Shown in pieces: positions 24,831-34,085 of a DNA stretch of 62,525 nucleotides. Location: positions 1 through 62,525 of the forward strand of contig NZ_BMFG01000002.1 in NCBI RefSeq assembly GCF_014638005.1, in the 5' to 3' direction. Every line of letters starts with the position of its first letter. Position 1 is the stretch's first letter. A program made the translations under genes and the position numbers. The notes beneath the pieces are model-generated. The model saw only the letters and a program-made list of their open reading frames with translations, was not told the origin of the DNA and did not search any database. This stretch comes from Flavobacterium orientale. Lineage in GTDB: Bacteria > Bacteroidota > Bacteroidia > Flavobacteriales > Flavobacteriaceae.

Positions 24831-25187
24831 ATGTCAAGAGATATTCAACTAAAAGAACGTTGGGAAAACGTTGTCACCATACTATCCAATCAATTTGCCG
24901 AAGGCGAAATGCTCGACTTAGACGCGATTATTTACTTAATCGGTGTTCAAGAATTGGGCAAAGTCAAAACAACCTTCAAAAAAGACGAGAAAATCGAGCT
25001 CATGCACATTGCTATTTGCCGATTATTAGAACCTTATGGTTACTATGAATTTGAATTTTTTGATAATGACGGTTGGCCACATTATAAAGTAAAAGAAGAA
25101 TTGCCGCCACTTAAAGCCGGAGAACAAAGTGTTTTGATGAAAGATGCGATTGTGAATTATTTTTTGGAGAGAGCGTTAATAAAGTGA
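24831..25187 (+). CDS. Conserved small protein, unknown function
   Basis: A 118-residue soluble protein with a helical N terminus (IQLKERWENVVTILSNQFAEG) and a mixed C-terminal part (LEPYGYYEFEFFDNDGWPHYK). I recognise it only as a conserved hypothetical type found next to pheS in flavobacteria; no function is assigned. ATG 24831 is preceded by a plausible promoter. An overlapping frame from 24782 is rich in Arg and His and is an artefact. Confidence 0.75.
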   Translation: MSRDIQLKERWENVVTILSNQFAEGEMLDLDAIIYLIGVQELGKVKTTFKKDEKIELMHIAICRLLEPYGYYEFEFFDNDGWPHYKVKEELPPLKAGEQSVLMKDAIVNYFLERALIK

Positions 25188-25189
25188 TT

Positions 25190-25262
25190 GGTAATTAGCA
25201 ACTAGTAATTAGTTGTTTGATAACACTATTTTAGGCTAATCACTAATTACTTTTTCACTAAT
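25190..25262. repeat. AT-rich heptanucleotide-type inverted repeat
   Basis: The left part reads GGTAATTAGCAACTAGTAATTAG, split here into GTAATTAG-type units about 7-14 bp apart; the right part reads CTAATCACTAATTAC and CACTAATCAT, its complement. The TAATTAG/TGATTAG words recur with 7-bp phasing in opposite orientation on the two sides. It fills most of the gap between the 24831 gene and pheS. Confidence 0.6.
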
Positions 25263-25275
25263 CATTAAAAAAAAC

Positions 25276-25283
25276 TAAATTTG
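25276..25283 (+). promoter_or_regulatory. Putative -7 box of pheS
   Basis: TAAATTTG fits TAnnTTTG and lies 20 bp before the pheS start, leaving a very short leader. No -33 element is evident in the repeat-rich sequence upstream. Confidence 0.4.
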
Positions 25284-25302
25284 CACCTTTACAGCACGAA
25301 CG

Positions 25303-26322
25303 ATGATAGATAAGATAAAAGAATACATTGGCGAAGCAGCCGCTTTTCAAACGGATAATAAAGAAACACTTGAGCAATTCCGAATTAAGTTTTTAGGAAG
25401 CAAAGGTCTGTTGAAAGACTTGTTTGCCGAATTTAAAAATGTTCCCAACGAACAGAAAAAGGAATTTGGTCAGGTAATCAATACGTTGAAAAATACGGCA
25501 GAGGAAAAAGTAAAAGCCATTCAGGAAATGCTGGAAAGCAAAGAAGAATCGGTTGGACTTTTCGGCGATTTAACGCGTCCGGGACAGCCTTTCCCAATTG
25601 GTTCCCGTCATCCTATTTCATTGGTGAAAAATCAAATTATTGATATTTTTTCAACCATCGGATTCAACGTTTCTGAAGGTCCGGAAATTGAAGACGATTG
25701 GCACAATTTTACCGCATTGAACCTTCCGGAATACCATCCGGCAAGAGATATGCAGGATACTTTTTTTATTCAAACCAATCCTGATGTTTTATTGCGAACG
25801 CACACTTCTTCGGTTCAGGTGCGATACATGGAAAACAACAAACCGCCAATCAGAACGATTTCTCCGGGACGAGTTTTCCGTAACGAAGCTGTTTCTTCCC
25901 GTTCACACTGTATTTTCCATCAAGTGGAAGGTTTGTATATTGATAAAGATGTTTCGTTTGCCGACTTAAAGCAAACACTTTTATATTTCACTAAAGAAAT
26001 GTTCGGAAAGTCAAAAATTCGTTTGCGACCTTCTTATTTTCCATTTACGGAACCAAGTGCTGAGGTTGATATTTATTGGGGTTTAAAAACCGAAACCGAT
26101 TACAGAATTACCAAAGGAACAGGTTGGTTGGAAATTATGGGTTGCGGAATGGTTGACCCGAATGTTTTGAAAAACTGCGGCATCAATCCGGATGAATTCA
26201 ATGGTTTTGCTTTTGGTATGGGAATCGAGCGTATCGCGATGTTGTTATACCAAATTGGTGATATTAGAATGTTTTATGAAAACGATGTTCGTTTCTTGGA
26301 ACAATTTAAAACAAGCATATAA
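25303..26322 (+). CDS. pheS: Phenylalanine-tRNA ligase alpha subunit
   Basis: A 339-residue class II synthetase subunit that charges tRNA-Phe together with PheT, which is not in this window. An N-terminal coiled coil (about 1-85) precedes the catalytic core, with HPARDMQDTFF, RTHTSSVQVRYM, RVFRNEAVSSRSHC (motif 2) and FAFGMGIERIAMLLY (motif 3). Length is normal for the family. Monocistronic or with the small gene at 26388. Confidence 0.97.
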   Translation: MIDKIKEYIGEAAAFQTDNKETLEQFRIKFLGSKGLLKDLFAEFKNVPNEQKKEFGQVINTLKNTAEEKVKAIQEMLESKEESVGLFGDLTRPGQPFPIGSRHPISLVKNQIIDIFSTIGFNVSEGPEIEDDWHNFTALNLPEYHPARDMQDTFFIQTNPDVLLRTHTSSVQVRYMENNKPPIRTISPGRVFRNEAVSSRSHCIFHQVEGLYIDKDVSFADLKQTLLYFTKEMFGKSKIRLRPSYFPFTEPSAEVDIYWGLKTETDYRITKGTGWLEIMGCGMVDPNVLKNCGINPDEFNGFAFGMGIERIAMLLYQIGDIRMFYENDVRFLEQFKTSI

Positions 26323-26387
26323 TTTTAACGGTTAAACCTGAAAGGTTTAAAAACGAAAACTAAATGCCTTTTTAGTAAAAACAAAAC

Positions 26388-26795
26388 ATGAAATCCGATA
26401 TTACCATCCCAAAAGTAGAAAACGTCTTTTTAGCCGCCATTCAAGAATGGAGTGACGACTTTATGGAAAACATTTGGAATGTCTATCTGATTAACGACAG
26501 CGACTTCAAATTAGACAGCGTCATGGTGGTTTCAAAAGCTTTTGGAACAATTGATGGCGAAATGAAAAAAACGTCGTTATTACGTCATGCTTTCATTGAG
26601 ATTGAATCGGTTTCGGCCGTAAAAATTGAAATGATTGAACCGAAAGTGTTGGCTTTAAATAACGAATTTATGGTTACGTTTTTTATCGGAAACACTTTGT
26701 ATGACAAAAAATTTACCTTCAGAACCAATACCATCAACGAACGAGCTACGGAAGAAGTGCCGGTTTTGTTTAAGAATGGCGTGGTGGTGAAGTAA
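26388..26795 (+). CDS. Conserved protein of unknown function downstream of pheS
   Basis: A 135-residue soluble, beta-rich protein (IWNVYLINDSDFKLDSVMVVSKAF, ALNNEFMVTFFIGNTLYDKKFTF). It has no signal peptide and no recognised catalytic motif. A short hairpin (TTAAACCT/AGGTTTAA, 26332-26350) separates it from pheS. It appears to be one of the conserved flavobacterial hypotheticals that accompany pheS, which is a recollection rather than a search result. Confidence 0.75.
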   Translation: MKSDITIPKVENVFLAAIQEWSDDFMENIWNVYLINDSDFKLDSVMVVSKAFGTIDGEMKKTSLLRHAFIEIESVSAVKIEMIEPKVLALNNEFMVTFFIGNTLYDKKFTFRTNTINERATEEVPVLFKNGVVVK

Positions 26796-26800
26796 CGTGT

Positions 26801-27019
26801 TTATTCTTCTTTCTTTAGTTTCACTTTTTCTTTCCAGCTGAAGTATCCTATAAAAAATACTCCAATCAGAATATACCCTAAATACCTTAAGTAATAAGCA
26901 AAACTTGAAATTTGATCATAAAACGAATTTTCTCGTAAATCAAATAGCGTCATAATCACACACATGACAGAACCCCAAATCAGTCCTGTTTTTAGTTGAT
27001 ATTTCCAACGTGAATTCAT
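26801..27019 (-). CDS. Small two-helix membrane protein
   Basis: A 72-residue protein with two hydrophobic helices (LIWGSVMCVIMTLFDL and YLRYLGYILIGVFFIGYF) and a lysine-rich cytosolic tail. Its ATG directly follows the gpsA stop codon with no spacing, so it is cotranslated with gpsA. Function unknown. Confidence 0.7.
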   Translation of the reverse strand: MNSRWKYQLKTGLIWGSVMCVIMTLFDLRENSFYDQISSFAYYLRYLGYILIGVFFIGYFSWKEKVKLKKEE

Positions 27020-28015
27020 CTAATCCAACTTATCCGTTAATTTTTTAAACACTTTTTTTGGTTCTTTTCCTTCATACAAAATTTCATAAACCGCATCAAT
27101 AATTGGTGTTTTAGCTCCATAATCTTGGTTTAGTTTATAAGCACTTTTAACGGCATAATAGCCTTCGGCAACCATACTCATTTCCATCATGGCACTTTTC
27201 ACGGTGTAACCTTTTCCAATCATGTTTCCGAACATTCGGTTTCTTGAAAACACGGAATAGCCGGTTACCAATAAATCGCCCAAATAGGCAGAGTCATTGA
27301 TATTTCGTTTCATTTTATGCACTTTTCGAATGAATTTTTTCATTTCGCGAATGGCATTACTCATCAATAACGCCTGAAAATTATCACCATAACCTAAACC
27401 GTGAGCCATTCCGGCTGCAATGGCATATATGTTTTTCAACATCGCGGCATATTCGGTTCCGATAATATCATCGGAAATTTTGGTTTTGATGTAATTGCTG
27501 TTTAAATTTTTGGCTACAATTTTTGCCTTTGAAGCATCAGCACAAGCAATTGTTAAATAAGAAAGACGTTCCAATGCTACTTCTTCTGCGTGACACGGTC
27601 CTGTAATCACGCCAATGTTTTCATACGGAATGTCGTATTGCTTATGAAAATGTTCGCCCACAATCAAAAAGGTTTCAGGAACAATTCCTTTGATGGCAGA
27701 AAAAATCACTTTATCGTTTAAAGATTCAGTCAATTTTTCCAATTCTGTATTTAAAAATGCAGATGGAATGGCAAATATTAAAATATCAGCATAACTAACC
27801 GCTTCATTAATATCTGTGGTAAGTTTTAATTTTTTAGTATCAAATTCAACCGAACTAAGGTAGTTCGGATTGTGCTTTTCGGTTTTTATATGGTCGATGG
27901 CGTTTTGATTTCGCATGTACCAACAAATTTCAGCTTGGTTAACGCACAACATTTTGGCAATTGCTGTCGCCCAGCTTCCGCCACCGATAACAGCAAATTT
28001 TGGAGATTCGTTCAT
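27020..28015 (-). CDS. gpsA: NAD(P)H-dependent glycerol-3-phosphate dehydrogenase
   Basis: A 331-residue enzyme that reduces dihydroxyacetone phosphate to sn-glycerol 3-phosphate for phospholipid synthesis. The Rossmann motif GGGSWATAIA is at residues 11-20; GPCHAEE and the catalytic lysine region AAMLKNIYAIAAGMAHG follow, then the C-terminal substrate-binding helices (NAIREMKKFI, SRNRMFG). Complete and of normal length. Same-strand neighbours are the YeeZ-like gene upstream and the small membrane protein downstream. Confidence 0.96.
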   Translation of the reverse strand: MNESPKFAVIGGGSWATAIAKMLCVNQAEICWYMRNQNAIDHIKTEKHNPNYLSSVEFDTKKLKLTTDINEAVSYADILIFAIPSAFLNTELEKLTESLNDKVIFSAIKGIVPETFLIVGEHFHKQYDIPYENIGVITGPCHAEEVALERLSYLTIACADASKAKIVAKNLNSNYIKTKISDDIIGTEYAAMLKNIYAIAAGMAHGLGYGDNFQALLMSNAIREMKKFIRKVHKMKRNINDSAYLGDLLVTGYSVFSRNRMFGNMIGKGYTVKSAMMEMSMVAEGYYAVKSAYKLNQDYGAKTPIIDAVYEILYEGKEPKKVFKKLTDKLD

Positions 28016-28041
28016 TTGTTAGTTTGTTTGGAAAGGTAAAT

Positions 28042-28842
28042 TTAACCTAAATTTTTAAAATCATACTTTAAAACCTGAATCAATTTGTCTGAAATAACTC
28101 TTTTTCCAATAGAGATTTGATTTTCATTAAATTGAGGTAAAGGTAGATTGAGTTCTTTAGCTTTATTGGTATAATATTCTTTTCTGGAAGGATGAAACGG
28201 AGCTACTGCATTAAATACGACATTCCAAATGCCTTTTTTAATAACTTTTTCAATGATTTTAATACAATCTTCTTGATGAATTAAGTTAATAGGAGCTTCC
28301 GGATTTTCAATATTGTTTTTTCCTGATAAAAATTTTACCGGATGACGATCTTTACCAATTAATCCTCCAAAACGGAGAATTGTGGTTTGGAAGTTTTTAT
28401 TCTTTAAAAGTAAATTTTCTGAAATGAGCAATTGTTTTCCGCTTTCGGTTTCCGGTTTTGGATGGGTTTCTTCGGTTATAACTTGATTTTCATCTGCATA
28501 AACCGAAGTGGAACTTACAAAAAGCACTTTTTTAACCGAAGATTTTTCGATGAACGGAATAAAATTTTCTATTTTTTCAACAAAATTTTCTCCTGAATTT
28601 CCTCGTAATTTTGGTGGAATATTAATAATTAAAATTTCAGAATTTTCTAGAAAAGCACCTATTTCCAGTTGAGTTTCCTTCGCTTTAAGCGAAATTAAAA
28701 AAGGTGAAATACCTTCTTTTTGAAGCAATTCCAATTTTGATTCAGTTGTTGTTGAACCTTTCACGGAGTAGCCATTTTGAAGTAATTGCTTCGCCAAAGG
28801 CATACCCAACCAGCCACAACCTAAAATACTAATTTGTTTCAA
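28042..28842 (-). CDS. YeeZ-like NAD(P)-binding epimerase/dehydratase
   Basis: A 266-residue SDR-like protein with the nucleotide-binding motif GCGWLGMPLAKQL at the N terminus, a VSSTSVYAD segment and ILRFGGLIGKDRHP, the pattern of the YeeZ group. The start codon is TTG at 28842: no ATG is possible between an upstream in-frame stop and the conserved ILGCGWLG, so TTG is required rather than assumed. The start lies inside the end of the M28 peptidase gene (14-bp overlap). Substrate unknown. Confidence 0.88.
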   Translation of the reverse strand: MKQISILGCGWLGMPLAKQLLQNGYSVKGSTTTESKLELLQKEGISPFLISLKAKETQLEIGAFLENSEILIINIPPKLRGNSGENFVEKIENFIPFIEKSSVKKVLFVSSTSVYADENQVITEETHPKPETESGKQLLISENLLLKNKNFQTTILRFGGLIGKDRHPVKFLSGKNNIENPEAPINLIHQEDCIKIIEKVIKKGIWNVVFNAVAPFHPSRKEYYTNKAKELNLPLPQFNENQISIGKRVISDKLIQVLKYDFKNLG

Positions 28843-31213
28843 GACTATCTTTTTGAGTGATTAAAGTATCGGTTGTTGTTTCAATAGTTTCTAGAATTTC
28901 AACTTGTTTGGGAGCCGATTTTTTAATTTTCTTTTTAACAACAATCGCATCATTCAACACAAATGGCATCGGAATAAAAGCATCCGGTCTTTTTGGAATG
29001 CTAAACATTGGATTTTCCAACAAATCAAATGATGAAAGCATTACATTCATATCCAATTCCATATCTTTTTGAATTTGAAACTGCAACGTCAATGGTTTGT
29101 TGTTGATGGGATAATAATTTATCAAATTTGATTTTTTTCGTTTGTAAAAGCTTCCTTCTTGGTTTATGTTTTTAAGTCCATTGGCCTTTAAATTATGAAA
29201 TTTTAAATTTTCATGAGCAAAAACATCTATACGGTTTACGGTTCTATTGGCTTTGATTTCCAATGTTATAGCTCTGTAATCGCCAATTGTTGTGTCTCTT
29301 AAGAAAGTAAAAATTGGTTTCGCAATATTTTTATTTGGAGCTTCCGCCATATAACTGAATCCGGAATTGTATTTGCTTCCAACAGAGTTGGTGTTTAATT
29401 CGGTAGCTTCTTTTGGATTTTCACCTAAATAATTTTTTGTCCAAGAATCTAAAACTTTGTCATAGGTTGTCCAATAATTTTTGTTTTCATCGGCATCAAC
29501 AACATAAAGTAAACTGTTAGGTTTTCCTTTTCCTTTTTCAAAATCACTATCTAAATGAGCTTTTATAAAAAAACCAAAGGCAATAACAAAACACAACCAG
29601 CCCCAACCTTGTTTTTTTGAAAAAGCTCCAAAAACAGGAACTAATAATGAAAATAAGAGCACCACAAAAACAGCACTTCCTGAAAGCATTTTTAGACCTA
29701 AACCAATTGGAAATAATTGAATGAAGGGAGCTAAAATCGCCATGGCAGGAATGCTCAACAGAATGTTTGTTAGTGCATTTGATTTTGATTTTACTATTGA
29801 AATGGCTAAAATCAATAAACCAAAATAAACGGGAATTATAAAGAATGAGGCACCTTCTAAAAAGATAACCAATGCTAAATTAAGTAAAAGCCATAAAAAT
29901 AAAGGAGCAATAAATAAACTTAGAGCATTTTTTTTGGTAGCAAATTTTGAGTACAACCAAAAACTAATCGCTAAACTTAGAAAGATGAAAGTCATGATAT
30001 AGCTATGGCCATTATAGGTAAAACCATGAAGCATGTCTTTGTATTGCGGATACAAACCACCGATTGATTTCCAACCTAAAAAAGTAACAACTCCTGCAAT
30101 GATTAGCGAACCCAACAAAGGCACAAATCCTTTAACAATGTCGCGGGAGTCTAAAATATGTTTGCCTAATCCAATTGTTACTACACCAATAAAAATAAGA
30201 AAAGCAACAAGTAACAAAGGAATATTCCAACTAAATGGATAATGAATAAATCCGAAAGGAACATTAAAATAAACATGATCTTCGTCTGATTTTAAATTGC
30301 TTAAATCTGCATTTGAAAAATGTAATAGCAAAGGCATCAAATAAGTAGCTTGATGTTCTAAGCATTCCGGCGTAAAATTTTCAAAATTATCTTGAACAGT
30401 GTGGTAATCAAAATGGTCATCAATGTAGGCGAAATTAAATCCCGGGATGTCGGCTTTCTCTCTAAATGCTGTCAAATCCGTATCATTAGGAAGCATTTTA
30501 TAAATGCTGTACATTAAAGAATTAGACACCGGAAATTTTGTTTTGGCTTCAGAAAATCCTTTGATTAGATTTGAATTGCCGCCATTTATTTCTGCCAACA
30601 TCATGGACGGTCCTTTGGTTCCGCGAGCTTCAAAGTTTAACACTAAGCCTACATCTTTTGCCCAAGGATGTTCGGAAACAAAAGCATAAGCACCGTTTAA
30701 TCCCAATTCTTCGGCATCTGAAAAAACAATAATTATATCATTTTTGTGTGGTGTTTTGTTGTGAAGAAACACGCGAATTCCTTCAAGAATTGTGGCCAAC
30801 CCGTTAGCATCATCACTTGCACCATACGATTTTGAATGAGGAGCACTATCATAATGAGTTAATAAAACTATGGCTTTTGACGATTCAGCCCCTTTTATTC
30901 TTGCAATTAAATTTTTAGTTTCAACCAAATTATTCCATTTACTTAAAACAGCACTTTCTTGAATTTGCGTTTCAAGCCCCAATTTTTTTAATTCAAGATC
31001 AAGATATTCCAACACGTTTTTATGATAGGGACTGCCTACATAATGGGGTTCTTTTGAAATAACTTCAATATGTTTTAACGCTCGCTCTGTTGAAAATTCT
31101 GTAAGCGGTTCACTTGCTTTGGAATAACCATGCGGCATCATTCTGTAGAAAATGAAGGCAAGTATTCCAATAATTAAAAGTGCCGAAAGCAATGAAGTGG
31201 AATTTTTTTTCAT
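28829..31213 (-). CDS. M28-family zinc metallopeptidase with multiple membrane helices
   Basis: A 794-residue protein. After an N-terminal membrane anchor (LLSALLIIGILAFIFY) comes an aminopeptidase domain facing outward, with zinc-site residues in THYDSAP, GASDDANG, SDAEELG, FEARG and the final DDHFDYHTVQD. From about residue 325 to 570 there are roughly eight hydrophobic helices, then a soluble C-terminal domain. This M28-plus-membrane layout resembles the ER aminopeptidase type found in Bacteroidota. Probably trims peptides in the periplasm. Overlaps the YeeZ-like gene. Confidence 0.9.
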   Translation of the reverse strand: MKKNSTSLLSALLIIGILAFIFYRMMPHGYSKASEPLTEFSTERALKHIEVISKEPHYVGSPYHKNVLEYLDLELKKLGLETQIQESAVLSKWNNLVETKNLIARIKGAESSKAIVLLTHYDSAPHSKSYGASDDANGLATILEGIRVFLHNKTPHKNDIIIVFSDAEELGLNGAYAFVSEHPWAKDVGLVLNFEARGTKGPSMMLAEINGGNSNLIKGFSEAKTKFPVSNSLMYSIYKMLPNDTDLTAFREKADIPGFNFAYIDDHFDYHTVQDNFENFTPECLEHQATYLMPLLLHFSNADLSNLKSDEDHVYFNVPFGFIHYPFSWNIPLLLVAFLIFIGVVTIGLGKHILDSRDIVKGFVPLLGSLIIAGVVTFLGWKSIGGLYPQYKDMLHGFTYNGHSYIMTFIFLSLAISFWLYSKFATKKNALSLFIAPLFLWLLLNLALVIFLEGASFFIIPVYFGLLILAISIVKSKSNALTNILLSIPAMAILAPFIQLFPIGLGLKMLSGSAVFVVLLFSLLVPVFGAFSKKQGWGWLCFVIAFGFFIKAHLDSDFEKGKGKPNSLLYVVDADENKNYWTTYDKVLDSWTKNYLGENPKEATELNTNSVGSKYNSGFSYMAEAPNKNIAKPIFTFLRDTTIGDYRAITLEIKANRTVNRIDVFAHENLKFHNLKANGLKNINQEGSFYKRKKSNLINYYPINNKPLTLQFQIQKDMELDMNVMLSSFDLLENPMFSIPKRPDAFIPMPFVLNDAIVVKKKIKKSAPKQVEILETIETTTDTLITQKDSLETN

Positions 31214-31237
31214 TGGTTAAGTTGGGTTGGTTTTTGG

Positions 31238-31585
31238 TTAGTTGTCTTTTTTGACCAACATATAATAATCATTTTCTAATGCAAGATATCCTTGGTCATA
31301 TAAAAAATGATAGGTATTGCCGGTTTTTGTGTGTAAAATTGAAGTGAAATAGTCAAAATCAAAACCCTTACTTAAGAGTTTTGATTTGGTGGTTTTACTT
31401 TTTCCTTCGATATTTAACTCACACAAAATTCGGTAATTTTTGCGTAACTTGTTGTTGATGTTTCGCATTAAATTCGTACTGTCTTTGTTCATCTTGTTGT
31501 TGTAGGCATTTCTACAACCATCGCTGCAAAACTTTTTGTCTTCGCGACCAATTATTTTTTCGTCACATTCTAAACAGTTTTTCAT
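31238..31585 (-). CDS. DUF2116-type zinc-ribbon protein
   Basis: A 115-residue protein with an N-terminal zinc ribbon: C4-x2-C7 and C20-x3-C24 in CLECDEKIIGREDKKFCSDGC. The remainder is helical and basic (NNKLRKNYRIL), then a mixed segment. The ribbon is of the DUF2116 type; function is unknown but nucleic-acid binding is plausible. Placed between the nitrilase fusion and the M28 gene with gaps of 7 and 24 bp, so likely one operon. Confidence 0.8.
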   Translation of the reverse strand: MKNCLECDEKIIGREDKKFCSDGCRNAYNNKMNKDSTNLMRNINNKLRKNYRILCELNIEGKSKTTKSKLLSKGFDFDYFTSILHTKTGNTYHFLYDQGYLALENDYYMLVKKDN

Positions 31586-31592
31586 AAGCTCG

Positions 31593-33119
31593 TTATTTCA
31601 ACTTCTTAATACTATATAAATCGTGTCTTCTGTCTTTTAAGATTCGCACGGTTCCAAATTCATGCAATTGTTTTAATAAATCCAAATCAACATCAACAAT
31701 CAACGTCATTTCTGTATTTGGGGTGGCTTCAGCTTTGACACCATTACTTGGAAAAGCAAAATCAGAAGGTGTAAAAACCGCCGATTGAGCATATTGAATA
31801 TCCATGTTATTTACTTTTGGTAGGTTTCCAACACAACCAGCAATTGCCACATAACATTCGTTTTCAATGGCTCGCGATTGAGCACAATGTTTCACTCGTG
31901 TATAGCCATTTTGAGTGTCGGTTAAAAACGGAACGAAAAGAATATTCATTCCTTCATCGGCCATTAATCGTGATAATTCGGGGAATTCTACATCATAACA
32001 AATCATGATGCCAATTTTCCCACAGTCGGTATCAAACGTTTTTATTTGTGAACCGCCTTTCATCCCCCAATGTAAAGTTTCATTTGGCGTGATGTGAATT
32101 TTGGTGTACATTTCATTGGTTCCGTCACGCTTACATAAAAAACCTACATTATAAAGAATGCCATTTTCCATATAAGGCATACTTCCGGTTATGATATTGA
32201 TGTTGTAGGATATGGCATATTCTTGAAATCTTTTACGAATGGGTTCGGAATGCTTTGCTAATTCACGAATAGCATCGGCTTCAGAGAGATGGTTGTAATC
32301 AGCCATCAAAGGAGCGGTAAACAATTCAGGGAAAAGGGCAAAATCACTACCGTAACCGGAAACTACATCAATAAAAAATTCGGCTTGTTCAAAGAGTTGT
32401 TCTAAGTTGTTCAACGGACGCATTTGCCATTGAATTAAACCCAATCGGATAACGCTTTTTTTAAGATTAATTAAGTTCGGACTTTCATCATAATAAATGT
32501 TGTTCCATTCCATCAAAACCGCATATTCGTTGGAGCTTTTATCACCAACCAAATAATTTTTCATGATTTTCTTTACGTGAAAATCATTGCTGATTTGAAA
32601 CGATAAAACAGGATCATATAGCTCCTTTTGTTTTACTTTTTCAATATATTGTTTTGGAGAAAACTCCTCCATGTAATCAATGTAATTTGGAATTCTTCCG
32701 GCAAAAATGATTGATTTTAAATTTAATTGTTCACACAATTCTTTTCTGGCATCATACAATCTTCTTCCTAATCGTAGACCGCGATATTTTGGATGAATGA
32801 AAACATCAATACCATATAAAACTTCACCAAACGGATTATGTGTGTCAAAACTATAATTTCCTGTAATTTGAGCGTAGGTGTGATTGGCAATTACTTTCTT
32901 ATAATCAATTATCAGTGATAAAGCAGAACCAACCACTTTATCATCCACCAAAACCACGAGTTGTCCTTCTGGGAAAATGGAGAGTAATTTTTCAATATGA
33001 TGTTCTTTCCAATAGGAATTTTCTAATTCGCTATAAGCTTCCATCATTGAGTTTTTCAACTCTTTGTAATCTTCAATCTGTAAATTTCGTAGTTCAATTT
33101 TATTAATTGTCTCTTGCAT
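31593..33119 (-). CDS. GNAT acetyltransferase - carbon-nitrogen hydrolase fusion
   Basis: A 508-residue two-domain enzyme starting at ATG 33119 (the frame is open to a TTG nine codons upstream). Residues about 10-200 are a GNAT domain (VFIHPKYRGLRLGRRLYD is the acetyl-CoA loop). Residues about 220-508 are a nitrilase-fold amidohydrolase with the Glu-Lys-Cys triad in FPELF, TKIHITPNE and IMICYDVEFPEL. This fusion is a known arrangement, though the substrate is not established. Cytosolic. Confidence 0.92.
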   Translation of the reverse strand: MQETINKIELRNLQIEDYKELKNSMMEAYSELENSYWKEHHIEKLLSIFPEGQLVVLVDDKVVGSALSLIIDYKKVIANHTYAQITGNYSFDTHNPFGEVLYGIDVFIHPKYRGLRLGRRLYDARKELCEQLNLKSIIFAGRIPNYIDYMEEFSPKQYIEKVKQKELYDPVLSFQISNDFHVKKIMKNYLVGDKSSNEYAVLMEWNNIYYDESPNLINLKKSVIRLGLIQWQMRPLNNLEQLFEQAEFFIDVVSGYGSDFALFPELFTAPLMADYNHLSEADAIRELAKHSEPIRKRFQEYAISYNINIITGSMPYMENGILYNVGFLCKRDGTNEMYTKIHITPNETLHWGMKGGSQIKTFDTDCGKIGIMICYDVEFPELSRLMADEGMNILFVPFLTDTQNGYTRVKHCAQSRAIENECYVAIAGCVGNLPKVNNMDIQYAQSAVFTPSDFAFPSNGVKAEATPNTEMTLIVDVDLDLLKQLHEFGTVRILKDRRHDLYSIKKLK

Positions 33120-33313
33120 ATTTCTCTGTTTTTGTGCAAGATACAAAAATTAATTTCCGTTTGCAAACGTTTACAAACATTTACAACCGAAAGTAAGTGT
33201 TTTTAAACCGAATAAAATTTGCAAGCTGTCACAACTTTGTCCTGTCGAAATGAAACAACATAAATTTTAAATCGACAATCATACATTTATAAACCAATTA
33301 AATTTTAAACGCC

Positions 33314-33643
33314 ATGAATGCATTACAAAACAGAGTACAATTAATCGGACACGTAGGTAAAGACCCAATCATCAAAGAATTTGAAAGTGGGAAAAAATTA
33401 GCCAACTTAACATTAGCCACCAATGATGTTTATGTTAGTAAAAAAGGAGATCAAGTAGAACAAACCCAATGGCACAATATTGTAGCTTGGGGAAAAACTG
33501 CAGAAACAATTGAAAAGTTTGTTGAAAAAGGAAAAAAAATCGGAATTACCGGTAAACTTACATCAAGATCTTATGATGATAAAGAAGGCAACAAACGATA
33601 TGTGACAGAAGTAGTTATAAATGAATTGCTTTTGATGAAATAA
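33314..33643 (+). CDS. ssb: Single-stranded DNA-binding protein, short form 1
   Basis: A 109-residue OB-fold protein: NRVQLIGHVGKDPIIKEF, NLTLATNDVY, QWHNIVAWGKTAETIEKFVEKG, KLTSRSYDDKEGNKRYVTEV. It consists of little beyond the OB fold and ends at LLLMK, so it lacks the glycine-rich linker and acidic DDIPF-like tip that replicative SSB uses to recruit partners (family knowledge). This suggests an accessory SSB, perhaps for natural transformation or recombination. Followed by a close paralogue 87 bp downstream. Confidence 0.93.
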   Translation: MNALQNRVQLIGHVGKDPIIKEFESGKKLANLTLATNDVYVSKKGDQVEQTQWHNIVAWGKTAETIEKFVEKGKKIGITGKLTSRSYDDKEGNKRYVTEVVINELLLMK

Positions 33644-33730
33644 GCCTTTCAAAATTCGATAGCAATTACAATATCAAAAATCAATAGAATCTGAAACGAG
33701 TTCAGATTAAAACTTTAAAAATTATACGCC

Positions 33731-34066
33731 ATGAACACAATGAAAAACAGAGTACAATTAATCGGTCATGTTGGAAATGACCCTGAAGTAAAAACTTTTG
33801 AAGGTGGTAAAGTTGCTAATTTATCAATTGCAACCCACGAGTATTTTACCAACAAAAAAGGTGAAAAAGTAGAAGAAACCCATTGGCATAAAATTGTTGC
33901 TTTTGGAAAATCAGCAGAGATCATCGAAAAGTTTGTTGTTAAAGGAAAAGAAATCGCCATTGAAGGAAAATTATCATCAAAAAGTTATGATGATAAAGAA
34001 GGGAACAAACGTTATATCACAGAAGTTGTAGTAAGCGATTTGATGTTATTAGGAAAGCCAAATTAA
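33731..34066 (+). CDS. ssb: Single-stranded DNA-binding protein, short form 2
   Basis: A 111-residue paralogue of the preceding gene, with the same motif order (NRVQLIGHVGNDPEVKTF, WHKIVAFGKSAEIIEKFV, LSSKSYDDKEGNKRYITEV), clearly a tandem duplication that has since diverged. It too ends without an acidic tip. ATG 33731 or the ATG three codons later may start it. It is 19 bp upstream of an HRDC-domain gene and probably cotranscribed with it. Confidence 0.93.
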   Translation: MNTMKNRVQLIGHVGNDPEVKTFEGGKVANLSIATHEYFTNKKGEKVEETHWHKIVAFGKSAEIIEKFVVKGKEIAIEGKLSSKSYDDKEGNKRYITEVVVSDLMLLGKPN

Positions 34067-34085
34067 CCACAAAAACCAAAAAATT

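Noticed and set aside
24782..25048. Arg/His-rich frame overlapping the 24831 gene
   Set aside because: Shadow of the real gene, which has better composition and a promoter.
26332..26350. Short TTAAACCT/AGGTTTAA hairpin after pheS as a terminator
   Set aside because: The stem is weak and AT-rich with no proper T tract; not strong enough to call.
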